NCBI GenBank assembly: GCA_030527545.1
Contig: JAUNAP010000008.1
Location: forward strand, 1-56,022
DNA: 56,022 nucleotides
Origin: Actinomycetaceae bacterium
GTDB taxonomy: Bacteria > Actinomycetota > Actinomycetes > Actinomycetales > Actinomycetaceae
Reading direction: 5' to 3'
The position numbers and the translations under genes were made by a program. Under the pieces are notes generated by a model. It made no database searches. It saw only the letters and a program-made list of their open reading frames with translations, and was not told where the DNA came from. Below, in pieces: positions 35,343-43,027 of this stretch. Positions within the stretch are counted from its first letter, which is position 1, and every line of letters begins with the position of its first letter.

Positions 35343-35771
35343 TCACGCGCGCGGCGTGCGCTCGGCGAGGAGATCGCGGATCTGCGTGAGCAACTCGATA
35401 TTCGGATCGACCGGGCTCGCTTCCGCCTCGGCTTCGGTCTTCTTGCGCGCCGCGGCCATGTCGTTGAGCTTGTTCATGGGAACGATGACGACAAAGTAGA
35501 TGGCCGCCGCAACCAGCAGGAAGTTCACCAGGGCGGTAATGACGGCACCCGGTTGGACGGTTGCTGTTCCTAGATGAAACTCCAAGACATTATCGAAATT
35601 TGGTTTCCCAACGACCCCGGCGATGAGGGGGTTGATGACCTTCTCGACGATCGCGTTGACGACGCTGGTAAACGCAGCACCGATGACGATGCCGACTGCC
35701 ATCTCGATGGCGTTACCCCGAGCGATAAACTGGCGGAACCCCGCAATAACCCCTGATTGTTGTGCTGCCAT
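35343..35771 (-). CDS. mscL: Large-conductance mechanosensitive channel
   Basis: 142 residues from ATG 35771 with an AAGGGA site; the longer frame upstream overlaps the SAF gene and is spurious. Opens on membrane tension to release solutes in osmotic downshock. N-terminal amphipathic FRQFIARGN, pore helix EMAVGIVIGAAFTSVVNAIV, a periplasmic loop, second helix ALVNFLLVAAAIYFVVIVP, and a C-terminal bundle DPNIELLTQIRDLLAER. Downstream of a SAF-domain gene, the same order as in other actinobacteria. Confidence 0.96.
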   Translation of the reverse strand: MAAQQSGVIAGFRQFIARGNAIEMAVGIVIGAAFTSVVNAIVEKVINPLIAGVVGKPNFDNVLEFHLGTATVQPGAVITALVNFLLVAAAIYFVVIVPMNKLNDMAAARKKTEAEAEASPVDPNIELLTQIRDLLAERTPRA

Positions 35772-35790
35772 GGGCGTTTCCCTTCTGTGA

Positions 35791-36414
35791 TTAAGAACGA
35801 GGGGGAGATAGGTGCGTCGAGGCGACGAGGGGAGTGGCCGCCGCGTGAGCGAGAACCACGCTAGCAACTTCTGCGGGGATCGCGATATCGCACAGGGCGT
35901 GCTGCTCACCCCCGGGTCCGGCCTTTTCTTTGCGTAGCGCCAAGACCACCGCCTCGCGTGTGAGTAGTGTCGCCTCGGTGTTGCCGGGAGTCGCGGTAGA
36001 GCTCACGGGAGCGTAGAGGGCAAGACGCGCACCCTGGCGAGCCAGGGGCACCGACAGCTCCGAGAGCATGATCGTCACGGCGACCCTCCCATCGGAAACG
36101 GCATCGAGAACGTCGGGGCCGCGCAGAAGGCCGACACTGAGGACCGTGCCCGCAGGAAGTGGGCCTAGCGTGAGCCGACTCGTGGCTTGGGCAGCGGTGA
36201 GGGTGCCCTCGGGCACGGCGGCACGAGGTAGTTCGACGGTTTCGATATCGGCGTTGGCAAGGACGTGACCGGCCTCGACGCCGTGGCGCAAGCGCGCAGC
36301 GGAAACCGTGGAATAGTGCGGGGCGGCTTCGGCGACGATAACAGCGATCGCCAGGGCGAAGCAGGCGGCGGCAATGGCGTAGCGGGCCCGCCACAAGACG
36401 TAGCGCAGACTCAT
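35791..36414 (-). CDS. SAF-domain membrane-anchored protein
   Basis: 207 residues. One N-terminal membrane helix (about 10-30, YAIAAACFALAIAVIVAEA) followed by a SAF domain: VSAARLRHGVEAGHVLANADIETVELP and LTLGPLPAGTVLSVGLLRG, as in CpaB/RcpC pilus assembly proteins and antifreeze-like domains. The rest is extracytoplasmic. It sits between folate cyclo-ligase and mscL. No Flp pilus genes are near, so a pilus role is not supported here. Confidence 0.75.
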   Translation of the reverse strand: MSLRYVLWRARYAIAAACFALAIAVIVAEAAPHYSTVSAARLRHGVEAGHVLANADIETVELPRAAVPEGTLTAAQATSRLTLGPLPAGTVLSVGLLRGPDVLDAVSDGRVAVTIMLSELSVPLARQGARLALYAPVSSTATPGNTEATLLTREAVVLALRKEKAGPGGEQHALCDIAIPAEVASVVLAHAAATPLVASTHLSPPRS

Positions 36415-36482
36415 AGCCTCATCGTGACCGAGACTGAGACCCCAAGCGTGGAAGAGGTTGAAGCGAAGGTGAGGACTCGGCG

Positions 36483-37049
36483 TTATCGGTCGGTGAGGAT
36501 GATCCCGCGCTCAGGGGTGCACACGGCGTCCATGGCGACATCGTGCGCCTGGGTTGGCAGATGCTCAACGAGGGTCGCATCCCAGCTCAACCCGATCTTC
36601 CATGCCTGCGGAAGAGCAGACAGGGCACGGTCGTACCAGCCGCCGCCCTGACCCAAGCGCCCCCCGTCGGTGGCGAAGGCGATGCCGGGAACGACGACGA
36701 CGCCGATCGAAGCGAGCTCGCCGCCCCTGAGCGCCGCACCGGCCTCTCCCCGTCGGGCCGCCACGTGCGCAGGCTGAGGCGCCACCGAGTCGAGCCACGT
36801 CCACGTGAGGTCGCATCCGCGTGGGCCGGGGGCCGGTACGACGACGCGTTGCGTCCCTAGCGCCGCATGGAGGGCGGCCGTAGGAACCTCGTCGCCGTAG
36901 GAGATGTAGGAGGCAACGATCACAGCCGAGGCCAAGCGCTCGTGAGCAAGCAGAGCCGAGACAACGCCCGGGACAGCAGGGACGTAAGCAGAGCTCCTCA
37001 TACGACGCAGGCGGGACCTCGCCTCGGTTTTGTCCCACGCAGTAGCCAT
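36483..37049 (-). CDS. 5-formyltetrahydrofolate cyclo-ligase
   Basis: 188 residues from ATG 37049 (a GTG at 37076 is possible). Converts 5-formyl-THF with ATP to 5,10-methenyl-THF in one-carbon metabolism. The N-terminal KTEARSRLRRMR and YISYGDEVPT segments and the nucleotide-binding signature GGRLGQGGGWYDRAL with following DVAMDAVCTPERG are those of the YgfA/MTHFS family. Divergent from the moeA-like gene. Confidence 0.92.
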   Translation of the reverse strand: MATAWDKTEARSRLRRMRSSAYVPAVPGVVSALLAHERLASAVIVASYISYGDEVPTAALHAALGTQRVVVPAPGPRGCDLTWTWLDSVAPQPAHVAARRGEAGAALRGGELASIGVVVVPGIAFATDGGRLGQGGGWYDRALSALPQAWKIGLSWDATLVEHLPTQAHDVAMDAVCTPERGIILTDR

Positions 37050-37128
37050 GCAGGCAGTATGACACGCGTGTGCCACGGCGCGCGTGAGGCGATAGTGTTG
37101 GGGGCACGCTGCTTAGGAAGGAGACAGT

Positions 37129-38337
37129 ATGCGCACCGTTGCGGACCACCTCAATCTGTGCCTGGAACAGGTGGCGCCCCTCGACCCCCTCGACGTTCTT
37201 CTTCCCGACACTGTCGGGTGCGTCCTAGCCGAGACAGTGTGCGCACCCTTTGACAGACCAGTGAGCGACCAAGCGAGCCTCGACGGCTACGCGGTAAGGA
37301 CGGCCGACATCGTTGGCGCCAGCCGCGACGAACCAGCGTTTCTTGAGGTACTGGGGGAGCTGCGTGCCGGCGATACCCAAGCGGCCTCCCTCATTCCCGG
37401 GGCTGCGATGCGTATCGCCTCGGGAGCCCCGCTTCCCGCCGGTGCCGACACCGTCGTCCCCCTCGAAGCAACAGATCAGGGCGCACGCACCGTGCGCGTC
37501 TTCGTTGAGACGTCCCCCTCGGCCTACATCGCCCGCCGCGCCCACGACGTCGCCCAGGGCACACCGATCCTCACCGAAGGCACCAGGATCGGCGCGCGCC
37601 AGGTTGCGCTCCTAGCCGGAGTCGGCCGAGCCCGCGTTCGGGTTCGCCCCAAGCCACGCGTGGTCATCGTCTCCATCGGCGACGAACTCGTCGAGCCAGG
37701 CCAGCCCGCCTCGATCGGGGCGGTGTTCGATGCCAACGGTCACGCTCTCGCCTCGGCGGTCGCCGACGCGGGCGCCACGACATTCCGCGTCGCGGCGGTC
37801 CCCGACGAACACGACACGCTGCGCCAAACGTTAGAAGACCAACTTGTTCGAGCCGACGTCATCGTGACCACCGGTGGACTGTCCTACGGGTCGGCCGACA
37901 CCGTTAAAGAAGTGCTTTCCCCCCTGGGGACCGTGCGTTTCGACAATGTCGCCATGACCCCGGGCAAACAGTACGGGGCCGGGACCCTCCAGGGAGTCCC
38001 CATCTTCTGCCTACCCGGCGATCCCGTAGCGGCCCAGGTCGGCTACGAAATCTTCATCCGCCCGGCCTTAAGGAAGATGGCCGGCTGGGACGACTACTAT
38101 CGCCCCGCCCTCAAGGCCACGCTCGACCGCGGATGGTCCTCCCCGCGCGGGCGCCGCGAGTTTGTACGCGTCAACGTCAGCGGCGACCCGACCCACGGCT
38201 ACACCGCACAGGTCACGGGCGACCCCCACGAGCTGCTGCTGTCGGGCTTGGCCGCAGCCAACGCGCTCGCGGTGGTCCCCGAGGCTATGACGAAGGTCGA
38301 AGCAGGTACTCAGCTGTATTGCATGGTGCTCGACTAG
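37129..38337 (+). CDS. MoeA / gephyrin-like protein (Glp type)
   Basis: 402 residues with a GGAGAC site. Molybdopterin molybdenumtransferase fold: domain I-II with VSDQASLDGYAVRTADI and IPGAAMRIASGAPLPAGADTVVPLE, domain III MogA-like with VVIVSIGDELVEPGQPASIGAVFDANG and TTGGLSYGSADTVKEVL, and domain IV. No other molybdenum cofactor genes are nearby. In Corynebacterium a MoeA paralogue in this neighbourhood, Glp, binds FtsZ and the membrane receptor GlpR. Here the rimJ-like and receptor-like genes follow, so a division role is likely; a catalytic one is not excluded. Confidence 0.88.
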   Translation: MRTVADHLNLCLEQVAPLDPLDVLLPDTVGCVLAETVCAPFDRPVSDQASLDGYAVRTADIVGASRDEPAFLEVLGELRAGDTQAASLIPGAAMRIASGAPLPAGADTVVPLEATDQGARTVRVFVETSPSAYIARRAHDVAQGTPILTEGTRIGARQVALLAGVGRARVRVRPKPRVVIVSIGDELVEPGQPASIGAVFDANGHALASAVADAGATTFRVAAVPDEHDTLRQTLEDQLVRADVIVTTGGLSYGSADTVKEVLSPLGTVRFDNVAMTPGKQYGAGTLQGVPIFCLPGDPVAAQVGYEIFIRPALRKMAGWDDYYRPALKATLDRGWSSPRGRREFVRVNVSGDPTHGYTAQVTGDPHELLLSGLAAANALAVVPEAMTKVEAGTQLYCMVLD

Positions 38338-39018
38338 ATGAGCGTGGGGGACTGGTGGTGGGATCTTACCCACGCTCCACTCGTCGTTCGTGAGGAACGC
38401 GCGAGCGAGAGGGGTCTCGTGAGCGGCGGCGAACCCATCGAGGTCATCGAGCTGCGCGAGGCACGCGCCGACGACCTCGCCTCCGCCGAGAGGCTGCGGA
38501 GCCGACACCGCGACTGGCTGGCGCCGTGGGAAGCGACCGCTCCCGCCGGATACGACACGCAGATACCGGGACTGGCCGCCTACACCCGCCTTATACGTCG
38601 GCAGCGTCGCGAGGGGCGCTGCATGCCCTTCGCCCTGCGAGTCGATGACGTCCACATCGGGCAGGTAACGGTCGCCGAGATCACGCGGGCGGCCTCGCAC
38701 TGCGGAACCGTCGGGTACTGGATTGTGCCGGGATATGCACGCCGCGGAATTATGACCGCCGCTGTCGCCATGGCCCTCGATGCCTGCTTCGCCGACCTGT
38801 GCCTACACCGGGTTGAAATCAACATTCGTCCCGAAAACGCTCCCTCTCTCGCCATCGCGCGGCGCTTGGGGCTGCGCTATGAGGGCGTGCGGGTGGGCTA
38901 TCTTCACATCGGTGAGGCATGGGCCGACCACGTCGCCTACGCCGCGGTTGTCGATGACGTGCCTCCCGGGGGATTCGTCACCGACCTGGTGGCGCAGCGG
39001 CGAAAACTGGGCTGCTAA
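38338..39018 (+). CDS. rimJ: GNAT N-acetyltransferase, RimJ/RimL type
   Basis: 226 residues, ATG directly after the moeA stop. Acetyltransferase of the family acting on protein N-termini. Seen: an N-terminal extension WWWDLTHAPLVVREERASE, then the GNAT core with VGYWIVPGYARRGIMTAAVA (acetyl-CoA loop, R/Q-x-x-G-type ARRGI), CLHRVEINIRPENAPSLAIARRLGL and a terminal YLHIGEAWADHVAYA. Substrate unknown; order moeA-rimJ-membrane protein matches mycobacteria and corynebacteria. Confidence 0.9.
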   Translation: MSVGDWWWDLTHAPLVVREERASERGLVSGGEPIEVIELREARADDLASAERLRSRHRDWLAPWEATAPAGYDTQIPGLAAYTRLIRRQRREGRCMPFALRVDDVHIGQVTVAEITRAASHCGTVGYWIVPGYARRGIMTAAVAMALDACFADLCLHRVEINIRPENAPSLAIARRLGLRYEGVRVGYLHIGEAWADHVAYAAVVDDVPPGGFVTDLVAQRRKLGC

Positions 39019-39034
39019 ATCTCACACGTGAAAT

Positions 39035-39053
39035 ACGCCCGCGTGGGCGTTTT
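39035..39053 (+). terminator. Terminator after rimJ
   Basis: ACGCCC and GGGCGT pair across a GCGT loop, followed by TTT. It would separate moeA-rimJ from the receptor gene, at least in part. Confidence 0.6.
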
Positions 39054-39092
39054 GGCTCGGGTCTAAGACAATCATCCCGTAGCGTTAGGTGA

Positions 39093-40139
39093 GTGAACAT
39101 TTTGGGCCTGTCGATCGCCGCGTGCGCCCTGCTCATCGGAGGAGTGGTCCTTCCTCGCGTCGTCAGCGAGAGGGACCGCGGGGCCTACGAGCGATCGGCG
39201 GACCGCTACTCGTCACGCCAGCGGGTCATCGATACCGAGCGGGCGTGGCGTCAGGGTAGTCATCAAACGGGGGGTGGACCCATCCATCCCAGGCGAAAAG
39301 GACAAGTGGTCGTGCACGTACACACTCCCAACGGGCCGGTCGCCCAGCTCGCACACGAAAGGGCGCGCTACGCGGCATCGACGTCGCGGCGCGCCGCTGC
39401 GGCCAAGCGGCGCACCTTCACGTTGCTCATCCTGCTCGCAGCGCTGGTGGCCGTTGCGGTCGCCGCTGCGACGGGCGCGTGCTCGCCGTGGTGGTGCACG
39501 CTCCCAGGTGGGCTCGGACTCGTGACACTAGGGCTTGGTGCTCGCGCCGTGAAGGTAGGGCGGGAAAATGACGCCGTCATGACCGAACGGATCGCCAAGC
39601 TTAAGGCCGAGGTCGCCCGCCGGCCCCGACGCGGTGACGTGGCCCCTAAGGCCGGCGAATCCGCGGCCGCTGCCGAGCCTGCCGTCCAGCCTGCCGAACC
39701 CATGGAGGCATCCTCGAGCGAGCCTGCTCGTATTCACTCGCTACGTCTGGCGCCCATGGATGCCGTCGATTCCGCTCCGCGTGCCCGCGTCGTCTCCGTC
39801 AGCGACGGCGACGACGAGGTCGAATCCGTCCACGTCGCTGTCGCGTCCACTGAGGCCCGCGAGGCGCCCTCCGACCCGTTCGCGCGCCCGTGGACGCCCA
39901 TGCCGGTGCCTAAGCCCACCTATGCGATGAAGCCGCTTATTCAGCGTCGCGACGTCGACACCAAGGCGCTCATTGCTCAGCAGCGCAGCGAAGTCGAACA
40001 CTCGAGGGTTCCGTTTCGCCCGACGCGTCCGACGACGCCGGCCGGTGTTCCCATGACCTCCGCTGAGGTCGCCGCGGGGGCGCGTGTGCAGTTCAACGTC
40101 GATGACATCTTGGAATCTAGGAGAGCATCGGGCGATTAG
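39093..40139 (+). CDS. Membrane protein of the GlpR/SepX type
   Basis: 348 residues from a GTG. One N-terminal helix (ILGLSIAACALLIGGVVLP, 3-21), a charged cytoplasmic loop with SADRYSSRQRVID, and two central helices (TFTLLILLAALVAVAVAAAT and LPGGLGLVTLGLGARAV, about 107-150). A long, disordered, Ala/Pro/Glu-rich tail follows. This architecture and its place after moeA and rimJ match Corynebacterium GlpR, the receptor of gephyrin-like Glp, and related SepX of Streptomyces, which act at the division septum. Sequence similarity outside the helices is expected to be low, so the assignment rests mainly on layout. Confidence 0.7.
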   Translation: MNILGLSIAACALLIGGVVLPRVVSERDRGAYERSADRYSSRQRVIDTERAWRQGSHQTGGGPIHPRRKGQVVVHVHTPNGPVAQLAHERARYAASTSRRAAAAKRRTFTLLILLAALVAVAVAAATGACSPWWCTLPGGLGLVTLGLGARAVKVGRENDAVMTERIAKLKAEVARRPRRGDVAPKAGESAAAAEPAVQPAEPMEASSSEPARIHSLRLAPMDAVDSAPRARVVSVSDGDDEVESVHVAVASTEAREAPSDPFARPWTPMPVPKPTYAMKPLIQRRDVDTKALIAQQRSEVEHSRVPFRPTRPTTPAGVPMTSAEVAAGARVQFNVDDILESRRASGD

Positions 40140-40143
40140 GAAA

Positions 40144-40198
40144 GCACAGATACCGCACAGGCGGGGTCGGGTTAGCGCCCACCCCGCCTTATCTGTGC
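40144..40198 (+). terminator. Long two-part hairpin terminator after the GlpR-like gene
   Basis: GCACAGATA/TATCTGTGC outer and AGGCGGGGT/ACCCCGCCT inner stems, separated by a 6-base bulge on the left. Confidence 0.7.
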
Positions 40199-40223
40199 CG
40201 CAACGGCCGCATAACGCAAAAAA

Positions 40224-40241
40224 CCCGCCGTTTCCGGCGGG
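40224..40241 (-). terminator. Terminator of tRNA-Lys
   Basis: CCCGCCG and CGGCGGG with a 4-base loop; on the minus strand followed by TTTTTTGCG, a classic U tract. Confidence 0.88.
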
Positions 40242-40245
40242 ACCG

Positions 40246-40318
<73 letters not shown>

Positions 40319-40340
40319 TTCGCTGTGCGAACGATCATTA

Positions 40341-40370
40341 ACCCTAGACGATGCGCGAGACGATACGCAA
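40341..40370 (-). promoter_or_regulatory. Promoter of tRNA-Lys
   Basis: Minus-strand TTGCGT (40370-40365), 18-base spacer, TAGGGT (40346-40341), the same -35 and spacing as the tRNA-Ala promoter. Confidence 0.5.
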
Positions 40371-40469
40371 ATTAGCGTGCGAGGTGGGGGGTAAGTCACA
40401 TAAGGGGTCCGGGTGGAGGCGCGCTTTCGGGTGACCTAGTCTAAAGGGGAAACCAAGTGAGGAGGGCAC

Positions 40470-41111
40470 ATGGTGGAAGAAGCTGTCGAGTGGGCAGACC
40501 CGCTCGCCCCGACCAAACATGAGCAACAAGGCGGTGCGAAGCCCACAACTGCTGGTGCCATGAGCGTGCTCTCGGCGATCGGGGCGATCGCCTCGGCCAT
40601 GCTCATCCGCTCCGAATACATCCACGCCACGCAACCCGATGCCTCGCTCGCCTGCGACCTCAATCCACTTCTAGGCTGCTCGTCCTCGCTGACGTCCGTG
40701 CAGGCCCACCTGTTCGGGGTGCCAAACGCGCTACTGGGTCTCCTCGCCTTCTGTGGCCTCGTCGGCATCGGAATCGCGCTCATGGCTCGTGTTCGCCTGC
40801 CCCGCTGGTTGTGGTGGGCGCTCGCGGCAGGATGCGGCGCTGCCCTCGTGTGGGTCGCCTGGTTCCTCAACCAGTCGGTGACGATTTTCAGGTCCCTGTG
40901 CCCCTACTGCCTGACCGTGTGGGCGGTCACGATTCCACTGACCTGTCTCGTGTGGACGCACCTGCTGCGTACCTCCAGGCCGGGGGAGACGCTGTCGGGA
41001 CCCCGGCGTCTCCTCGTCCAATCGCGATGGTTCCTCGTCGTGCTCGTCTACGTCGCGATCGTTGCCATCATCGTCGTTGGTCTGGCCGACAAGGTGGCGC
41101 GGGTCCTGTGA
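40470..41111 (+). CDS. Vitamin K epoxide reductase family protein
   Basis: 213 residues with a GGAGG site nine bases before the ATG. VKOR reoxidises the thiol oxidase that makes disulfides in exported proteins, passing electrons to quinone. Five membrane helices; the loop cysteine pair is in ACDLNPLLGCSSSL and the active-site CXXC is CPYC in a later helix. In Actinomyces and Corynebacterium VKOR serves the disulfide enzyme MdbA for pilin folding; no such gene is in the window. The stop overlaps the next gene (GTGA). Confidence 0.92.
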   Translation: MVEEAVEWADPLAPTKHEQQGGAKPTTAGAMSVLSAIGAIASAMLIRSEYIHATQPDASLACDLNPLLGCSSSLTSVQAHLFGVPNALLGLLAFCGLVGIGIALMARVRLPRWLWWALAAGCGAALVWVAWFLNQSVTIFRSLCPYCLTVWAVTIPLTCLVWTHLLRTSRPGETLSGPRRLLVQSRWFLVVLVYVAIVAIIVVGLADKVARVL

Positions 41112-41806
41112 GCGCCGGTGGCGCGGGGCGGAGCGAGCGCCTTGATTCGGTGGTCGCGCAGGACTATGTGAAAACGATCTACGCCTCCACGGAGTGGGGG
41201 GGTACCCCGATTTCCGTCACAGGCTTAGCCCAGCGCCTCGGTGTCGCTCCGTCGACGGCGTCGGAAACCATCAAGCGGCTTGCCCAGGCCGGGCTCGTTG
41301 AACACGCTCCCTATCGCGGGGTGCGCTTATCTGAGGAAGGCCGCCGCGAGGCCCTCACCATCATTCGGCGTCACAGGATCCTCGAGACCTATCTGCACGA
41401 CAGGTTGGGGTTTGACTGGGACGAGGTCCACCAGGAGGCCGAGGCGCTTGAGCATGCCGTGTCGGATCGGCTCATCGACCGCATGGACGCCGAGCTGGGC
41501 AGGCCCCGCCACGATCCCCACGGCGATCCCATCCCCGAAGCCGATGGAACGATCACCTACGCGGACACGAAGCCCCTGGCTGATCTGGGTGAGGGAGAAA
41601 CCTCCTATGTCGTGCGGATTAGCGACCGAGACGGAGAGCTGCTGCGATTCCTGAGAGCGCGCGATCTTAATCCCGGGCAGCGGGTGCGGCTGAGGACCCG
41701 CCGCGACTATGCCGGCACGATTGCCGTCGACGTGGGGGCTGAAGGGCGCGAGGAACAGATGGAACTCGGTGTCCCCGCCGCCCTCGCCGTGTGGGTGCGC
41801 GCCTAG
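41108..41806 (+). CDS. DtxR/MntR-family metal-dependent regulator, Mn-type ligand set
   Basis: 232 residues from GTG 41108, overlapping the VKOR stop; longer upstream frame is antisense-type filler. Domains: winged helix (about 10-75: VTGLAQRLGVAPSTASETIKR), dimerisation and metal domain (76-145), C-terminal FeoA/SH3-like domain (about 155-230). Aligned with DtxR, the M10 position is Asp (QDYVKTIY) and the C102 position is Glu (VHQEAEALEH), the ligands of manganese sensors such as B. subtilis MntR, rather than the Met/Cys of iron sensors. Manganese sensing is inferred. Its last four bases overlap the convergent HIT gene. Confidence 0.88.
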   Translation: MSAGGAGRSERLDSVVAQDYVKTIYASTEWGGTPISVTGLAQRLGVAPSTASETIKRLAQAGLVEHAPYRGVRLSEEGRREALTIIRRHRILETYLHDRLGFDWDEVHQEAEALEHAVSDRLIDRMDAELGRPRHDPHGDPIPEADGTITYADTKPLADLGEGETSYVVRISDRDGELLRFLRARDLNPGQRVRLRTRRDYAGTIAVDVGAEGREEQMELGVPAALAVWVRA

Positions 41807-42237
41807 GCGCCCGGCGCCGCCTCGCAAACCTGCGGGTATCCCGCTTTGCTCAAAGCGGCTCGGATCTTCGCAGCCGCCTCTTCTAGCTCGCTCGGTTCGG
41901 CAGCCTTCGCCTTCGACAGTGCCATGTCTGCTTCGCTGTCAACGGGGATCAAGTGGATGTGAAGGTGGGGGACGTCGAAGCCGGCGACCGCCTGCGCGAC
42001 GCGTGCGGTAGAAAACGCCTCGAGCTGGGCGCGCGAGAGAATCTGGGCTACGCGGGCCATGTGGGCCACGACCTCGGGGGAAGCATCCCAATAGGATTCG
42101 GCCTCCTGTCGCGGAACGAGGAGGAGGTGGCCGGGGGTGACGGGCTCGATCGTCATGAAGGCGACGCATTCCTCGTCCGCCCACACGAAGGTTCCGGGGA
42201 TCTCGCCGTTGATGATGCGCGTGAACAAAGTAGCCAT
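41803..42237 (-). CDS. HIT-family nucleotide hydrolase
   Basis: 144 residues. Small hydrolase or transferase of the histidine triad superfamily acting on nucleotide phosphoramidates or dinucleotides. FTRIINGEIPGTFVWADEE and TPGHLLLVPR are typical; the active-site triad is PHLHIHLIP. The family's substrate is not fixed by sequence. Tail-to-tail overlap of four bases with the MntR-like gene. Confidence 0.92.
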   Translation of the reverse strand: MATLFTRIINGEIPGTFVWADEECVAFMTIEPVTPGHLLLVPRQEAESYWDASPEVVAHMARVAQILSRAQLEAFSTARVAQAVAGFDVPHLHIHLIPVDSEADMALSKAKAAEPSELEEAAAKIRAALSKAGYPQVCEAAPGA

Positions 42238-42365
42238 GCGACCAGCCTAGGCGAGGTGGGCGCGAGCCTCACGCCAATGGCACCGCGAGCAAGGCTTCGC
42301 TTCACTAGCATGGGGTGTGGGTGTCATCGTCCACCGCGCCGCTAAACTGGGTGATCTCTAAAAAC

Positions 42366-42394
42366 TTGAACTCCTCCAGGAAAGCGGTTAGGCT
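42366..42394 (+). promoter_or_regulatory. Promoter of dps
   Basis: TTGAAC (42366-42371), 17-base spacer, TAGGCT (42389-42394). The -10 lies within GGTTAGGCT, which matches half of the DtxR/IdeR iron-box consensus; the other half is poor. Confidence 0.6.
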
Positions 42395-42441
42395 GGATAC
42401 CAACGCGCGATACTCGCGCACCTTCGAGAAAGGACATCATC

Positions 42442-42882
42442 ATGGCAGAAGCAGTTGTTGAGCAGGCCCTTCAGCAGGCAGTCGTCGACCTTGTTGAGCT
42501 GTCGCTTCGCGGCAAGCAGATGCACTGGAACATTCAGGGCGAGAACTTCCGTTCGCTCCACCTGTTCCTCGACGAGATCATCGATCAGGTCCGCGAGGAT
42601 GGCGACGAGGCTGCCGAGCGCCTCATCACGATCGGCACCGCTCCCGACGGGCGCGCCGAGACGATCGCTAAGACCACGTCGCTGGAGCCGGTCGAGTCGG
42701 GCATCCTCTCCACCGACAAGGTCTACCAGCAGATGGAGGCCGATCTCATGGCAGTGTCGGCGAAGATCCAGTCGACCCTCGACGACGTCGATGACGCGGA
42801 TCCGCTCACGGGCGACCTCCTCATCGGCATTTGCCGCAACCTTGAGAAGAACGCCTGGATGCTGCGCGCCCAGGGCAAGTAG
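42442..42882 (+). CDS. dps: Dps-family ferritin-like DNA-protection protein
   Basis: 146 residues with an AAAGGA site. Oxidises and stores iron with peroxide, protecting DNA. All intersubunit ferroxidase ligands are present at canonical spacing: H28, H40, D44, D55 and E59, in KQMHWNIQGENFRSLHLFLDE and the following helix. The Lys-rich N-terminal DNA-binding tail of E. coli Dps is absent. It forms a single-gene unit with a strong promoter and terminator. Confidence 0.95.
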   Translation: MAEAVVEQALQQAVVDLVELSLRGKQMHWNIQGENFRSLHLFLDEIIDQVREDGDEAAERLITIGTAPDGRAETIAKTTSLEPVESGILSTDKVYQQMEADLMAVSAKIQSTLDDVDDADPLTGDLLIGICRNLEKNAWMLRAQGK

Positions 42883-42901
42883 TCTCCGACGCAGCGTTTG
42901 A

Positions 42902-42940
42902 ACGAGGGGCGGGGTGGCGCATTGCCACCCCGCCCCTCGT
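42902..42940 (+). terminator. Terminator of dps
   Basis: A perfect 17-bp stem beginning ACGAGGGGCGGGG, 5-base loop, then GTGTTC. Confidence 0.85.
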
Positions 42941-43027
42941 GTGTTCGTCGGTCGGGGTGAGAGACGTTTTCTTGCCGGTGTGCGCTAGGCTCGTTCCATC
43001 GGTAACTACACAGTGGAGGATCACTCG

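Noticed and set aside
35814-35909. Upstream extension of mscL
   Set aside because: It overlaps the SAF gene in another frame, and MscL begins naturally at ATG 35771 with a ribosome site.
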